Below are positions 46,001-57,900 of a stretch of 64,000 bases of DNA, piece by piece. The position numbers were made by a program, and so were the translations under genes. The stretch comes from Nymphaea colorata (taxonomy: Eukaryota; Streptophyta; Magnoliopsida; Nymphaeales; Nymphaeaceae), in NCBI RefSeq assembly GCF_008831285.2, contig NC_045151.1:7703682-7767681 (forward strand). The letters are read 5' to 3'. The number at the start of each line of letters is the position of its first letter. The stretch's first letter is position 1. The notes under the pieces are model-generated. The model was not told the origin of the DNA. It saw only the letters and a program-made list of their open reading frames with translations, and did no database searches.

Positions 46001-48770
46001 AAGATCGATGACAAGTGGATTCTTCAAATACTTTTGTGATAGCCTCCTTATCCAACTTGGCATTGTAGCAGAAAACATCATGCTTTGACGGTTCTGAGGC
46101 AACTTTTCCAAAATTACCTCAACATCCTCATCAAACCCCACAGCAAGCATTTGATCAGCCTCATCTAAGACAACAAATTGCACTTCTGACAAGTTTAATG
46201 CACCTCTCTTGAGCAAATCAATAATGCGCCCTGGGGTCCCAACAACAATATCCACCCCATAATCAAGAGTCCTCATTTGAGAAGATATAGGAACACCACC
46301 ATAAACACATATGGTATCCAACACAGGTGCTGACTCTCTGAATTCTTTTTCAACTTGGCGAGCAAGCTCCCTAGTTGGTGCCATAACCAAGGCCAAAGGA
46401 TTTCTTCCACGCCTATAACCAACAGAGAAAGAGAAGAGAATAAGCTTCTTCGAAATTCATGGTAATAGGAGTGACTTAAAGAAGTAGCCACCCAAAGGTG
46501 GAAACCATAAAAACTAATGTGATATTGAAGGTTGGACTAAACCCATGTTTAGCATTGAATTGTATGATCCTGTCCATGATTGGGATTCCAAAAGCCAAAG
46601 TTTTCCCTGTTCCAGTTTTGGCCCGGCCAATCATATCACGCCCTTGCATTGCTGGCTCCAAAACAGCTCTCTGACACACAAGCAGATAGTCAACATCATA
46701 CAGACAAAATAACTTAAATGAACTAGATAAAGGACAGGTAATAATATACTTGAACTCCAGAATAGAACAAATGGAGCACAAATCATAATTCCTTTTCTAC
46801 AAAAACAGGAGTCAAATACCAGGTAGCTAGAAAAAAGAGTCTTAGATGAAAAAATTGTTAATAAGTTGTTATTGCTACTCGCAATAATTCCACATGCAAT
46901 GACTTGATCAACAATCATCATTTCCTACTTTTCCTAATAACTCATTATGGCACTTTTCACAACATTAGCGTGCCAGACAGAACCTAGTAGGCAAGCTTAA
47001 TTTTTAGTTTTTTCCCCTTAAGAAGACAAGAATATTAAGGAGGTTTCCCTCTCACCACAAGATCATCATTACTCTATCATAGTAGACAAACCATTACCCT
47101 GGTTAGAATAGATAATAAACTTTGGTGATTGGTCTCATGCAACAAGAATGCAGCTCACATGAAATTGGTCTATTTTTTTGGCCAGTAATATCAACGTTGA
47201 TTGAGATCAGTCCAACCTCTGCAGCAAGGACAGAAATATCCACATTTCCAATGCATGTATCTTATCTCCATATTAGTTTCACATTTCTATAGTGACTAAA
47301 CATTATGTCAGGTCCGATCTTGATACATGAGGAATAATAGGGATTAAGAAGCTTCACTCTTTTTTGTTGAATGTACAGTTCTGGGAGAACATCAGAGATG
47401 GCATTACCATGTAGTTTTCACTAATAATAACATATATCAAACATCGCCTGGAAGTAAATTTGAGCAGAGCACGCACTGCACTTCACTGATGAAATATAAA
47501 TTTTGCAATAGTTCTTTTTATCTCAAAATTTTATACTCATCCTTTAGTAGTAGAGTTTCTGCCTGATCATCAAACAAGTGCAGAAAACAAAAATCAAAAC
47601 TCAAATGGAAAATGTTTATGTCATTGATTTAATTTAAAAACGAAGAGAAAACACAGAGACAAAAAGGGTCCGTTGGGCCGGGGGAGAGGCTTTGGTCAAC
47701 TGCAGGGTGGACACTTAACAGCTTAGTTACACGTTTCAATGGCTTTCCCCACTTTCACACACTCAACCCTTATCTTTTAGGATTCTGCAATAGTTACACC
47801 AGTACAAATTTAAAGTCAAGTTACAACAAAAGAACATAATCCTGAAAAGTGCGACTTAAGATCATAAAAAGTGCATAATTCTTAAAATGCATCCAGTAAG
47901 CAGCATATCAAAAATCGCAGGGGCTTCTTTAAACTCCATCATTCAGTAATAGCTACTAAGCTGACCACTCTGCTCAATTAGTTAAAAGAAAAAAAGACAT
48001 CCACGGCAATAACTTAGGCCCCGGCGCATATGCTGGATTTAAGCATGAACAAAGGACTTCTCTTTTTCAGTCATTTCCACTGTTGCAGCCTTTCGATTGC
48101 CTTAACATTTCCTCCAGCACTCTTAACTAAATTAAGATTGAAAAATAATAACATTGGTCATCCTCTAAAGTGTTCCTTCTTTTGCTCAAACAACTATAAT
48201 GGGTACAAAGCAAAACCCAGCAGTAACAAGGTACCCGAAATTCGTTTATCAAAAGCATGGACGATTATGAACAACATGACGGTTGTGCTACTGCTGCTAG
48301 CAACAAAAAAAGGCAGCAAAAGTGGAAAAAAATGCCACGAGCTAAAGTTCCCACACCTGAATGGGGAACAGTTTGGTGATTCCCTTCTTTGCCAGCGCAG
48401 AGACGATATCCTGTGAGATGCCGAGCTTGGCGATCTCGAGCCCCTCATCTCCCTTTATTGCGCTCGGTCTGTCCTCGTCAGATAAGTCCGCGACGGCGTA
48501 CTCCGCGGAAGCAGGCACTGACGCATGGAAGCACACCTCCGGGCACATCCGGAAGCCACGGAAACCAAACGGCAAGCCGGCAGTATCGGATGCCGCAAAA
48601 GGAGAGAAGCTTGGAGCTCTGCTAGGATTCGGAGAAGGGGCATAACAGGGAGCTGCAGAGACATGACGAACGGACGTCTCGAAAGAGATCAGAGAGGTTA
48701 GGGTTCTGGTAAGGAAGACGCCTGAGAAGGGCGTGGAGGAATTGAGAGTTCTTCTGAGGAAGGCGGTCAT
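36607..48770 (-). CDS. RH53: Mitochondrial-type DEAD-box ATP-dependent RNA helicase (RH9/RH53, PMH-like), 7 exons, 639 aa
   Basis: Exons on the minus strand: 48357-48770, 46543-46670, 46001-46412, 45669-45767, 37654-37878, 37212-37373, 36607-37086. All introns are GT...AG and phases join without a break (1920 nt). Residues 1-40 form a basic, Ser/Arg-rich presequence typical of mitochondrial import. The helicase core has every motif: Q motif ending [14 protein letters not shown] (I), PTRELA (Ia), TPGR (Ib), DEAD (II), SAT (III), CIVFTQT (IV), [12 protein letters not shown] (V) and [13 protein letters not shown] (VI). The last exon encodes about 160 residues rich in Gly, Ser, Arg and Phe, as in Arabidopsis RH9/RH53 (PMH1/PMH2), which assist mitochondrial intron splicing and RNA folding. 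Length is close to those proteins. No lesion was seen. Assignment to RH53 rather than RH9 is not resolved. Confidence 0.95.
39381..39565. repeat. Diverged 105-110 bp tandem duplication in intron 4
   Basis: Both units share CTAACA(C)TTTTGATAAA, CTCTCATAGAAGT / TTCTCATAGAAGT, AAGTCCACCTG and CAGGA-ATG-TATTTCCAT. Confidence 0.7.
39988..40095. repeat. Compound TA/CA microsatellite in intron 4
   Basis: A TATATATG run passes into (CA)n with occasional CCCA interruptions, then into (TA)n ending at about 40095. Confidence 0.97.
41387..43056. mobile_element. hAT-like nonautonomous element, 1670 bp, TSD ATGGTAGG, with a nested MITE
   Basis: A perfect 8-bp repeat ATGGTAGG flanks it (41379-41386, 43057-43064). 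Ends are CTATGTCACATAGG and TGTGTGACTTAC (reverse complement GTAAGTCACACA). Removing the nested element 41818-42165 leaves about 1.31 kb. The right third is GC-rich and contains an internal duplication (GGAAGACAG...TCTCAGGTCGC at 42538 and 42648). Read on the minus strand it includes TTAGGGCTTCGATTG, resembling a plant 5' untranslated leader. No transposase domain is recognisable, so this is probably a deletion derivative of an autonomous element or has captured a leader sequence. Confidence 0.88.
41818..42165. mobile_element. hAT-like MITE, 348 bp, TSD ACAATAAT, nested
   Basis: A perfect 8-bp repeat ACAATAAT (41810-41817, 42166-42173) flanks matching ends CTAAGTCACATGGGTAC and CCCATGTGACTTAG. 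GTACCCGTACCC motifs lie near both ends, with TA-rich repeats at about 42063-42086. It sits inside the 1670-bp element and therefore inserted later. Confidence 0.94.
43481..43985. mobile_element. hAT-like MITE, 505 bp, TSD CTTACAAT
   Basis: A perfect 8-bp repeat CTTACAAT (43473-43480, 43986-43993) flanks ends CATTGTCACATGGGTAC and CCTATGTGACACAA. The left end has several GTACCGG/GTACTGG motifs and the right end GTACTCGTACTAGTACCC. A (TA)n tract lies at 43915-43932. Noncoding. Confidence 0.93.
44381..45560. repeat. Minisatellite of about 300 bp, four units, in intron 4
   Basis: The phrase GTCCC(T/C)-GAACCAGAGAGGTGAGAG and its variants starts units at 44381, 44680, 44970 and 45272 (spacings 299, 290, 302). 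Each unit also contains TTCAATCAAACCAAAGA, CATTAATGGACAAAAA, TGCATCCAGAGATG and AAGACAAAGATTGTAA. The array ends about 110 bp from exon 4. Confidence 0.92.
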
Positions 48771-48880
48771 CTTCTCAGCTTCCTCTGCAAAACCCTAAAG
48801 TCTGGGAGAAGAGAGAGTTCGCCGTCGGAAAGTAACAGGAATGAGGGTTTTAGAAAGGGGTCATTGGCGTCCGCGGGAAG
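48771..48880 (-). promoter_or_regulatory. Helicase 5' untranslated leader
   Basis: Upstream of the start codon the minus strand reads through AAACCCTCATTCC, a CT-rich ACTCTCTCTTCTCCC stretch and TTTAGGGTTTTG before GAAGATG. This is the composition expected of a plant nuclear 5' UTR. The transcription start is not determinable by eye. Confidence 0.45.
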
Positions 48881-48925
48881 AAGATTTTAGGTATCTCTGA
48901 ATCCGAGCCGTTCGGACGAGAGATC

Positions 48926-48958
48926 GGACTTGGACTTGGACTTGGACTTGGACTTGGA
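48926..48958. repeat. Hexanucleotide (GGACTT)n repeat
   Basis: About five and a half perfect units in the proximal upstream region of the helicase gene. Confidence 0.95.
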
Positions 48959-48985
48959 TTTAGATTTAAACTTATGCTTGTCCAA

Positions 48986-49352
48986 GCTTTTTGTAACCGA
49001 AAAACGTTTGAGAGAAGTCATACTCCTCATTGGTGCTCTCCGGAGACCCATTTATATGATTAAGTGGGCAAAAAGATAAGGATTTGAACCTACGTGCTGA
49101 AACAAATAAATAAATAGTTAAATGAGCAAATAAATATATATACACATATTTACAGAGTGATTGGTAGAGCTTTTTGTAACCGAAAAACGTTAACATCATT
49201 GATAGAAGTCTACTTCCCATCGGTGCTATGCGGAGACATATTTATATGGTTAAGTGGACAAACAAGGTCAGGATTTGAACCTACATGCTGGAACAATGAG
49301 CAAATAAATGTATATGCATATATTTACCGAGTGATTGGTAGGTTCCAGACCA
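48986..49352 (-). repeat. 183-bp tandem duplication with a pol III B-box-like motif in each unit
   Basis: Units 48986-49168 and 49169-49352 share GCTTTTTGTAACCGAAAAAC, GGATTTGAACCTAC and GAGTGATTGGTAG. On the minus strand each carries GGTTCAAATCC, an exact tRNA/SINE B-box. Beyond the outer unit, TTGCCGAGTGG resembles an A-box. A tRNA-derived SINE origin is possible, but the box spacing is longer than usual. Confidence 0.55.
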
Positions 49353-49379
49353 CTCGGCAAGGGATAAAAACCTCTTAAA

Positions 49380-50430
49380 TTTATGTGAAAAAGTGTCTTA
49401 AACAAAATATGAACCTTCTAATGTGTTTATAAACACTATTTTAATATAAATCATGCTTTATTCCAAATCATTTTTATAAAAAAAAATCGATCTTTATACT
49501 ACCAAAATTTTGATGCTATAAGATTTATATATTTTTTACTAATAAAAAAATATTATTTAAGTAAGAAAACAACTAACTTAATATATTTTGGATCTTAATT
49601 TAGATGTTGTGCTGGGGGCTTTAGATTTTGTTTTTGACTGATTTAAACCCATATTTTAGATCTTATAGAGAATCAGATATTCACTTGGATATTGATATTG
49701 TACAACTTTAGATCTCAGATCTTAGATACTGGACCATGATTTCAGACCTCATAGAATTAGATCTTAATTTGAACGTTGGATTTCAGATCTGCATCATTTG
49801 GATCAAGATCTCAGATCTTACTAGATTGGTCTTTAGAGTTTAATCCAGATTGTGAATTTGAACTCGGATTTCAATCCCAGAATCAGATCATAGGTCTATA
49901 ACCTAGTCAATTCCTTAAATATAAAACCATAATTTTGAACGTCGATTTAGATTATTAAATTTGATCATAAAGTACAAATTGTGATCTTCCCTGAATCAGA
50001 TTTTGAACTCGAATATGGATCATGATAATTTGGATTCCAAATCATAAATCTCTTCAAGACCACTTCCCAAAACCCTAGAAATTGGGTCTCAACTATCTCT
50101 GAACCTATTGTGTGTGTGTATCATAGGAAATTGCTGCATAGATCCATGATGACACATATCAGGAATTGTGTCCTTGGACTCCAAATATTCTTTTAGTTTG
50201 TACACTCTAATTTATGATGTTTCTATGTTTTCTAAATTAAGGCATGTTTCTACCTTTAGGATTAGGACGACAATAAAAATGTAGAATTTGCAACACTTAG
50301 TCTAGTACTTGCCCCTGGTAAAGGCATGAGAAACAATAAGTTCTCATCCCGATAGGTCAGGTCCTATCTTTCATGATTTCCCACAAGAGATACAAAGGTG
50401 AGTATATACATCTTTTTTAACTCTTCCCAT
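49380..50430. other. AT-rich sequence, no gene
   Basis: Repeated GATCTTAGATC / GATTTCAGATCT phrases at 49600-49870 resemble the word use of the copia leader at 25.1-26.7 kb. This could be the leader of the degraded copia that starts at 50.4 kb. Confidence 0.4.
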
Positions 50431-51835
50431 ATGAACAGTCATATGCAAGATGGAGAAATTTTGCATGTAAACAACCATCAAAATTACAAAGGCAAGAAAT
50501 ATTGCTTTTGTAAGAAATATGATCATATTGAAGCAAACCACTTTGAAAAAAATAAATAACTGAATGTAGTTGTTGAAGAAGAACACTGCATTGATGCCAA
50601 AAAAGATGAAGGTAGTATATGGATTCTAGATGGTGTCTGCAGCAACCATAAGATAGGAAAGATAAGTTTCTTTTCAAAATCTTGATGAATCCATTGAGTT
50701 GTGGGTTTGGCTTGGTGACAACAAGTATGTAAAGGTTGAAAGAAAAGGAACTATATCCATCAAGTCTAAATCAGGTAGAAGCAAACTGATTCATGGTGTA
50801 TATTATGTTCCTAGATTATCACATAATTTGTTGAGTGTTTGTCAGTTAATCCAAAAGGATTGTGAAGTTCTCTTTGAAATGATTTGCATGAGATTACAAG
50901 CAAGACATCTAGTTCTCTTGTTGCTGAAATTGGTATGGTAAAAGCAAAACGTATCCACTTGACTTTTTAGATCAACATAGTAGTGTTTATTAGCACAAAT
51001 AGAAAATTAATCTCATCTTCGGTGTCTATAGATGATATGGCCACTTGCACTTCAATGGATTCAAATTTCTCAATTATAGAAAATGGGTGCGTAGCCCATC
51101 TTCTCCTTATAATTCAAGTGGTGCCTGTGAAAGGTGTATTTATGGAGAACAACACAAAATTCCTTTTCCAATGGGAAAAGCTTGAAGAGCAGGAACACCC
51201 GAGAGAAAGAACACCTCTTGAACTAGTTCAAATAGACATCTATGGCCCAATGAAAATTGTCTTTTAATAAGAGTAAGAATTCTCTTTTATTCACTGATAA
51301 TGTAACTATACACATATGAATTGGGTATATTCACTTTTTAATAAAAAAAATCTGAAGCTATTGATCAATTCAAGGAGTTCTAAGTATATGCATATGGCCA
51401 TGAACATACTTTGCAAAGATAGAGGGGGACAGTTTTTCTCAAATGTTTTTGAGGCATACTATAGGGGAAATGGGATCCAAATGTCACAATAAGAAAGACA
51501 TCACAACAGTGTGGCTGAGATACATAATTAGACAGCTGTTGGGATGGCTCGTAGTTTGCCAAGTAATGAATTTAAGAATTGATCTGGCTTGAAGCTATGG
51601 ATACGTTGGTATGTCTGTTAATTTTTTCTCCAACAATACTTGTGTGCAACAAAACTCCACATGAAGCTTGGAAAAAAAAAGGAAAACGTAAGTAGCTATT
51701 CTCTAATCAATTGTAGTGAGACATCCAAACTTGATTAAAAAAAGTGACAAGTGTATTTTTGTTGGGTATGATGATGAAACAAAAGGTGACAAGTTAAAAA
51801 AAACTTAATTATGAAACTAGTTTTAATACTTTGCA
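50430..51835 (+). pseudogene. Degenerate Ty1/copia gag-protease-integrase
   Basis: Plus-strand fragments occur in several frames: a broken zinc knuckle (CKKYDHIEANHFEKN near 50508-50560); a protease-like WILDGVCSNHK near 50628; the region KLIHGVYYVPRLSHNLLSV (about 50783-50840) that precedes the pre-integrase domain; a pre-integrase remnant ending LELVQIDIYGPMK (about 51218-51256); and late integrase sequence NKTPHEAW and KCIFVGYDDETKGDKL near 51650-51795. Stops and shifts are numerous. No LTR was identified beside it. Confidence 0.85.
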
Positions 51836-54196
51836 GATTGTGTGATTTATTCATGTTTGGAATTAGGCTTGGGCACCAGGCCGAGCCGTTGCCGGATCCC
51901 CGATACCTGAGCTTGGGTACTCTAGCAGAAAGCCCGGCCCTGCACGATCAGGTCGAGTCACGATTAGGCACAGGCTATGCATTCGGGTAGGGTAATGGGA
52001 AATGAAAGTGGGCCATCGGGGCCCAGTATGCCTGCCTTTAGTACTATGTATGAAGGCAAGAAAGAGAGAGAGGGAGTAGCAGAGTGAAGGGTCAGAGAGG
52101 GGAACTGTTAAGGCCATCTATGGTTCCTTGTTAGAGATGCTATTGGATTTGTCGCAGCTACGGACAAGAAGCTTGCCACTTTGCCAGCTCTAAGCGTCGA
52201 GGTTGTTGTCTCGGGTTTATAGATTCTTCTTTGTTGTTTATATCTACGTCAATTCATCTGTGGAGTGGATTCGAGGGTTTTTGGAGGAGGAGGTTGGATT
52301 CCATTCTTTTTTTTTTTTTTGCAAATTATGCATTTTTCATGCTTATGCAACATGATTTTTGTAGTGGAAGGGAGGGTTTGCTTTTTCTTTTCTCTTTGCA
52401 TTGTTATGTGTTGTCACTCTCTATAGAAGTGATTTTTGAGGTTTTTGGTCAAGTAGGGTGTTTCTATAGTTTTTTATGATCCTCTATGGGGTTGGAGGGA
52501 GGGAGAGAGCTTGGGATTTAAGGTGGTTGGTTCTGGATTTAGGGTTTGGCAACATAGTGACTTGTGTGATTCGTCTCACTTGGAATGGCATCATCGGAGG
52601 TGAGGGTCAAAGTAAGTGATAGTAATAGGAGGGGCAAGAGCTTATCCTCTGCGTGCAGCGAGAGCTGAGTAATGGTGGTATCGAGAGGAAGGGTGCGCCT
52701 AAAGTGCCAAGAGGTATGGAGCATTTAATGCAGCGGGAAGGTAGACTTCTAAGGGACTATTAGGTCCTATTCCCGGCGTCGATGAAACCACAGCCCGAGC
52801 ATCGATCCTATCCCCAAGATCTCTCGAGGTAGTTGTAAAGCAAACCCAAAACAAGTTAAGTACAAGACTTAATCCTGGCCAGATAGCAACCCCAGTGAAA
52901 ATAATCCTAGAATAGCGGTACAAGTGATTTTTCAAAGCCCCGGTCTTGCTTCCTATTACAAAAGCATGGGGTCAAGGCTTTTACAATCACACACGATACA
53001 AAGAAACACTCAACTCACTCAAGCAAAACACAGCAAACCATGACATCCACCCTGTCATTCATGCTAGGATTCGGCCAAACCACACCCAATCCCATAGGTG
53101 GCCATGGCCTTAAGCCTTAGAGGTACAACAAGTGACTGTAATGGCCGTAGCCGGTTTAGAAAGCAAAGAACACCCTTAGAGGCTAAACTTGGCTAATGTC
53201 AGCAAGAGAATCCGAGGTGAACCCTGGTAGCCAAGCTACCCTCGGATATTGCAGCAACAGTCTCCTAGTGCGGCTCCTCCACTGACTCCGTTGATATGCA
53301 CGAACTGCCCGTCTTAGTTCCTTCGACTCCGCATCTGCTTCTGCTATGATTCTCCTTATGGTTGATGTGTAATGGCTGGCACATTTTGTCTCCTTGCCTG
53401 AGGATAGGCACAAGAGAGCTCCAGTTGACTAAGGCACGCAGCGTTCTCTCCCACACAACTGATGACTTGCCTTCTTGGATGAAGGGAAGGAAGTGCGAGG
53501 GGGGAGCGGTTACTAATCTCCACGCGGGAAGGTGAGGTGGTCGTGGATCCACTTACTCGAATTGTGGTAGCAAGCGAGAGATGGAGGGAACGGTTGAGGA
53601 TGCCACATATGGTAAGGAAATGGGAACGGATATGGCAAGGTGGGCTAGAGGAGTGTGTGAGGGCTTTCCTAACTCGCGTGGCTGTCTTTTTGGATGATGG
53701 ATGAGGTGGCGGGAGGAGTTACCTATTTGGGAGGACGTGGGGGCAAGCTGGCTTCCAAATTCTAAGGAGAGGGAGTGATTACCTTGTGAGGTGGCAGCGA
53801 GAGAGTAACGGTTGGTGAGGTGTCGGGTTATGGTTGGCGCCTTTCCTATTTTGTAGGAAGAGGAAGCAGTTACGATAAGGAGATGACAGCTAAGGTTTCA
53901 GTTTTTTATGCGAGCCCTCAAGCAAATGTCCAATTTACCCCTTTGATCAATGCCTTAAATATTAATAAATTAATACTCCAAGGGCAAAATAGGAAAGAAG
54001 CACCAGAATTAGGCCAACACCAAAAGTTGTCGGAAATGGAACATTAACTGTCGCTAGGGAAGATCCGACAAAACTTGCTCTAGCATTGCCGCCTGATAGC
54101 TTGGTGCTGATCGAGAACTTCTTCTTCGCCGGGCATAGTCCAATCTGATCGAAGCCTGGCCTGTTCGTCGTCCAAGGTCTCAGCACCAAAACAATG
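51836..54196. other. No gene seen; probably retrotransposon-derived
   Basis: GC-richer than its neighbours, with short open frames on both strands that match nothing recognisable. The 51861-52000 segment begins TAGGCTTGGGCACC like a hAT MITE, but no matching right end or target duplication was found. Confidence 0.35.
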
Positions 54197-54906
54197 TTGA
54201 AGTAAGAATCACGTGGTGCTCAAATCAGAGGACTTTTCTCGATGTCCAACCAAGAAGAATCAAGGAACCATTGGTCAAAAGGGTTGAGAGAGGTCCTCAA
54301 CTCAACTAGGCCTTCCGCCAAATAATTCTACCGGAATCTTGGCCGAACTGTCGAATCTACAACTTACCTTCCCGAGATTGGACAAGGAAATGATGCAGCC
54401 CCGATTGTGGTCACAAGATCTATTGAAGACAACTCTAGGGAAGGAAGAACCGAGGGTTTTTTGTACTTGCCTTTGATTCTAGAGTTGTCAGAGGTTGTTA
54501 CCATGAGGGATGAATCCACCAATGACTCGGCTTCTCTGTCCTTCACAGCTTTCCCGGTATCACTTCTGGCCTCTAATCACCTTGGGTTGAGGGGTGATTG
54601 CACCGTGAAGAGAATATCCTTTGCTGGTTGGGGTATTGATCGTGGATGGAAGATGAACAAATAGACACCGCAGCAGCTCCTTGCAACCTTCACACCGTGA
54701 GTCCTTTGGCCGATGAACAAGGGGGTATTAGAAGATAGAACTGGGAAGAAGGAGAAGAAAAGGCCATCGAGTTTCGTGAGATTCTTCAGCGCCGCTGGTG
54801 GGATCTCGAGAAGATGAAGAGATAACAAGGAGAAGAGGGAGAGAAAGAGACAAGAGAGATAGAATCCAAAATTTCATTAACATTCTTCAAGTCTCCGATG
54901 TTAACA
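54197..54906 (-). repeat. Possible minus-strand LTR
   Basis: On the minus strand the segment starts TGTTAACATCGG at 54906 and ends TTCAACA at about 54197, a plausible TG...CA pair. TTTTGGTGCTGAGACC follows a few bases on and could act as a primer-binding site. A CT-rich leader follows the start. No partner LTR or target duplication was found. Confidence 0.35.
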
Positions 54907-57900
54907 CCTCAATTTTTTCACACCAAAATTGAAGCAATGTCAAAATTTTACAAAAGAATTGTGTAAAATGTAGTTGTAAAGCCAATTTCTAATCTAAAGG
55001 ATAATTTAGATTTAAATCATGAATTTATCTCATGACATGAATCCCAATGTAGGATGATGAGTCCAAGCTATGACAAAATTAGAATTTGAAATCCAAATTC
55101 AATTACAAATGTAATTTGAAATCCAAATCCAATTGCAAAAATTTAACTTTTGACTTAAATCCGAGAATTGGATCTAATTTAGTCCAAAATGCCACATGGG
55201 ACCCACGTGTGGGCCCCACCTAGCCCGTGTGGTCAAGAGCCCCCAAGGGGTCACGCACCGCCATTTTTTTTAAAAAGAAAAAAATATTTTCTCTCAATTA
55301 AATGAAAAAATCATTTTCAAGGAGAAATAAATGAAATCATAACTAGAAACCTAGGAAAAGAGTGACATTTATGTCTCTCTCTCTTCCTTAACTAGGTCCT
55401 CTTTAAAGATGGGTCAATCTTCGAAAAACAATAACTAGGCTGGTCTAACCTACTTAATTCAAGTAGGTTCGACCCTAGTGCACCCAATTATGATGCCAAT
55501 TACAGCTAGGCTCGATCAACAAGGGCTTAGCTCAATCGAAATGGTAGGTCTATCCCACAACCCAATTAGTAGATGAAAATAGACTTTGACCAAATCTAAT
55601 TCACTTTGACTAAAGTTAGTCAAAGTACAATTTAGCTCAATTAAGAGCTTTCTTGACTCAAATTTATAAAATTACCTCAAACAAAGTCAAACTACTCGCA
55701 AATGAGCTTTGAATTTGGTCAATTGGTCAAATTGACCAATCTAGACAATTTTGCCTTTTTATGAGCAAATTGAGATTACAGAGCTTAAATTGGTGTATGA
55801 AAGACATATAGACATTTGGATTTGTCAAATGTATAAATCAAATATCAAATTAAAATTCAATATTTCAAACCAAAGTTTGATTCAATTGAAATTCATCTTC
55901 TATCAAATTTTGGAAGAAAATACAATTTTTAAACCAAATTTGATAGAACTTTCAAATTTTATTCAAATTTTAATTGAATTGTCATAATTCAATAAAATTT
56001 AGGGCTTAGTAACTAGGTTTTAACCTAACAAGCTCGATTTCAAACAAAAAATAAATAAATAGAACAAACTAAGACAAAACCCTGCACAATGACATTTTCA
56101 TCCAAAATTTTGGTCAAAGTTGGTCAGCTAAGTCTGAACCAAGGTTGACCACACCTAGCCCAGCCCATCTATCTCGTGTAAATGGGATAAGAATGATTAA
56201 ATAGAGTCATTAAAAACTCATTTAATCCGTTTTCCAACTCCCTAAGCCTTGATTAATCTTCCAAGACAAATTGAAGAAGGTGGTTGAACCCTTCTACTTC
56301 TCTATATAAACTCTCCCTTGGCAACCAAGGAGAGGACAAATTTTTGAGTATTAAATCAAGCAGCAGCAACTAAGGAGCTAAGAGGGAGAAGCCAAGGAGG
56401 ATAAGAAGAATTCATCCAAGCACCCCTTTCCCTTTTCTCCCATTTTCTTCTTCATTTTCCTCTATTCTCTCCATTAATTTTGCTAAGTTAGGGTGCTTAA
56501 GTGAACCCTTACTTAGGATTTTCATGGTGAGAAGCTCTATTTCTCACTGCAAATTCCAACAAGCAAGCTATTCTTCTTCTAGGTTTGCTAAGCTTGAATC
56601 CAAGCTTCGATTCTTGCTTAGGATTGCTCGATTTAGGAAACAAGTGAAGAAGAAGATCAAGCATCAAGACCGACCGCAAGGTAGGTGATTTTAACTTATT
56701 TCTCATCTATCTACTTTAGCTTCTTGTTGGTTCATTTTAATTTCAGCAATTCGTGGGAGGAGTTTATTTCATTTATTTTATAACTGAGAATGATGTCCAG
56801 TTAAGGGAAACCTACGATTAAATGTATATGTTAATGCATAATACATGCACAAGTTGGTTTTTCTAAAAAGATGAACCCATGAATCAAATTTTGAAAAGGG
56901 CCCCAAGGCCACTTTTCTTTTAAAGCAACCAACTTAAAAACCATTTTGAACTCCCCACCATGAGAGAATCCTGCGATGAGAGAGTGATTTTGCTGCAATG
57001 TATATGACGAAAAAGCCTATTAAGGATGGATGCATCGTCATGAATGTAATCCACCTGTGCATGGAGAAACTAAGGATGGACTATCTTGAGCATTCATTTA
57101 TCTCTTTCTATTTAAAGTTATTTTGTTTCATATTTCTTCGATTGATCAAGGGTAGTAGGGAAGATTTGAAATAGGTTTTTAATCTTCCTATGTAAAATAA
57201 CCCACCATGAATCATCATGATTCGTGAGTTATGTGGTCCTTTGATAAAATTTTATTTTGAAGAGTAAGGTACATATATGTATATATTGTTATATATATAT
57301 ATATATATATATATACATGTGCAATCTCTTGTTAAAAATCATTTTCCTCTCTTCAAATCAGGTTCAAATCAGGTTGGGACACATTTTCAAACTGGTTTCT
57401 AAGAAAATGCATCATTTCATTTTGTTGATTTTCATAGTACAAAGCTGTGAAATTACTTTCATTTGATCTTAAAATTTGTTTAATTTCAGCAATCCATACG
57501 TAAGGTGTATGTAAGTTGTTGAAATCAGACCATATTCTATAGGAATTAGCTTAATAATGTCAAATTTTACTTATTTGAGATGCCAATTTTCAGCCACAAA
57601 GTGACTATGTTTTGAAGAACAATAAAAAGGTTCTAGCCCTATCTAATCAACTCTCAAAAAGCCTTTTAGAAATTTCTGATTTCATTCATCAATTTTCAGA
57701 CTTACATGTGATTGATTGAGTCCCAAAAACGATGTAAGATCATACTTCAAAAACCCTACTATTTCCTTAAAGAACAAGACTAAAAGTGTTTTAATAGTCC
57801 AACAAATGAATGAATCTTATAGGACAAGAATTTGAAATTTTGTTTGATTTTGGGAAGAAAGAAATGTTCTTAGAACTCCATGACATGAATGAGAACATAT

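Noticed and set aside
48030-48416. 128-codon plus-strand frame over helicase intron 1 and exon 1
   Set aside because: It is antisense to the helicase coding sequence and has no recognisable domain.
51861-52010. Candidate hAT MITE beginning TAGGCTTGGGCACC
   Set aside because: No matching right terminus or 8-bp duplication could be found.
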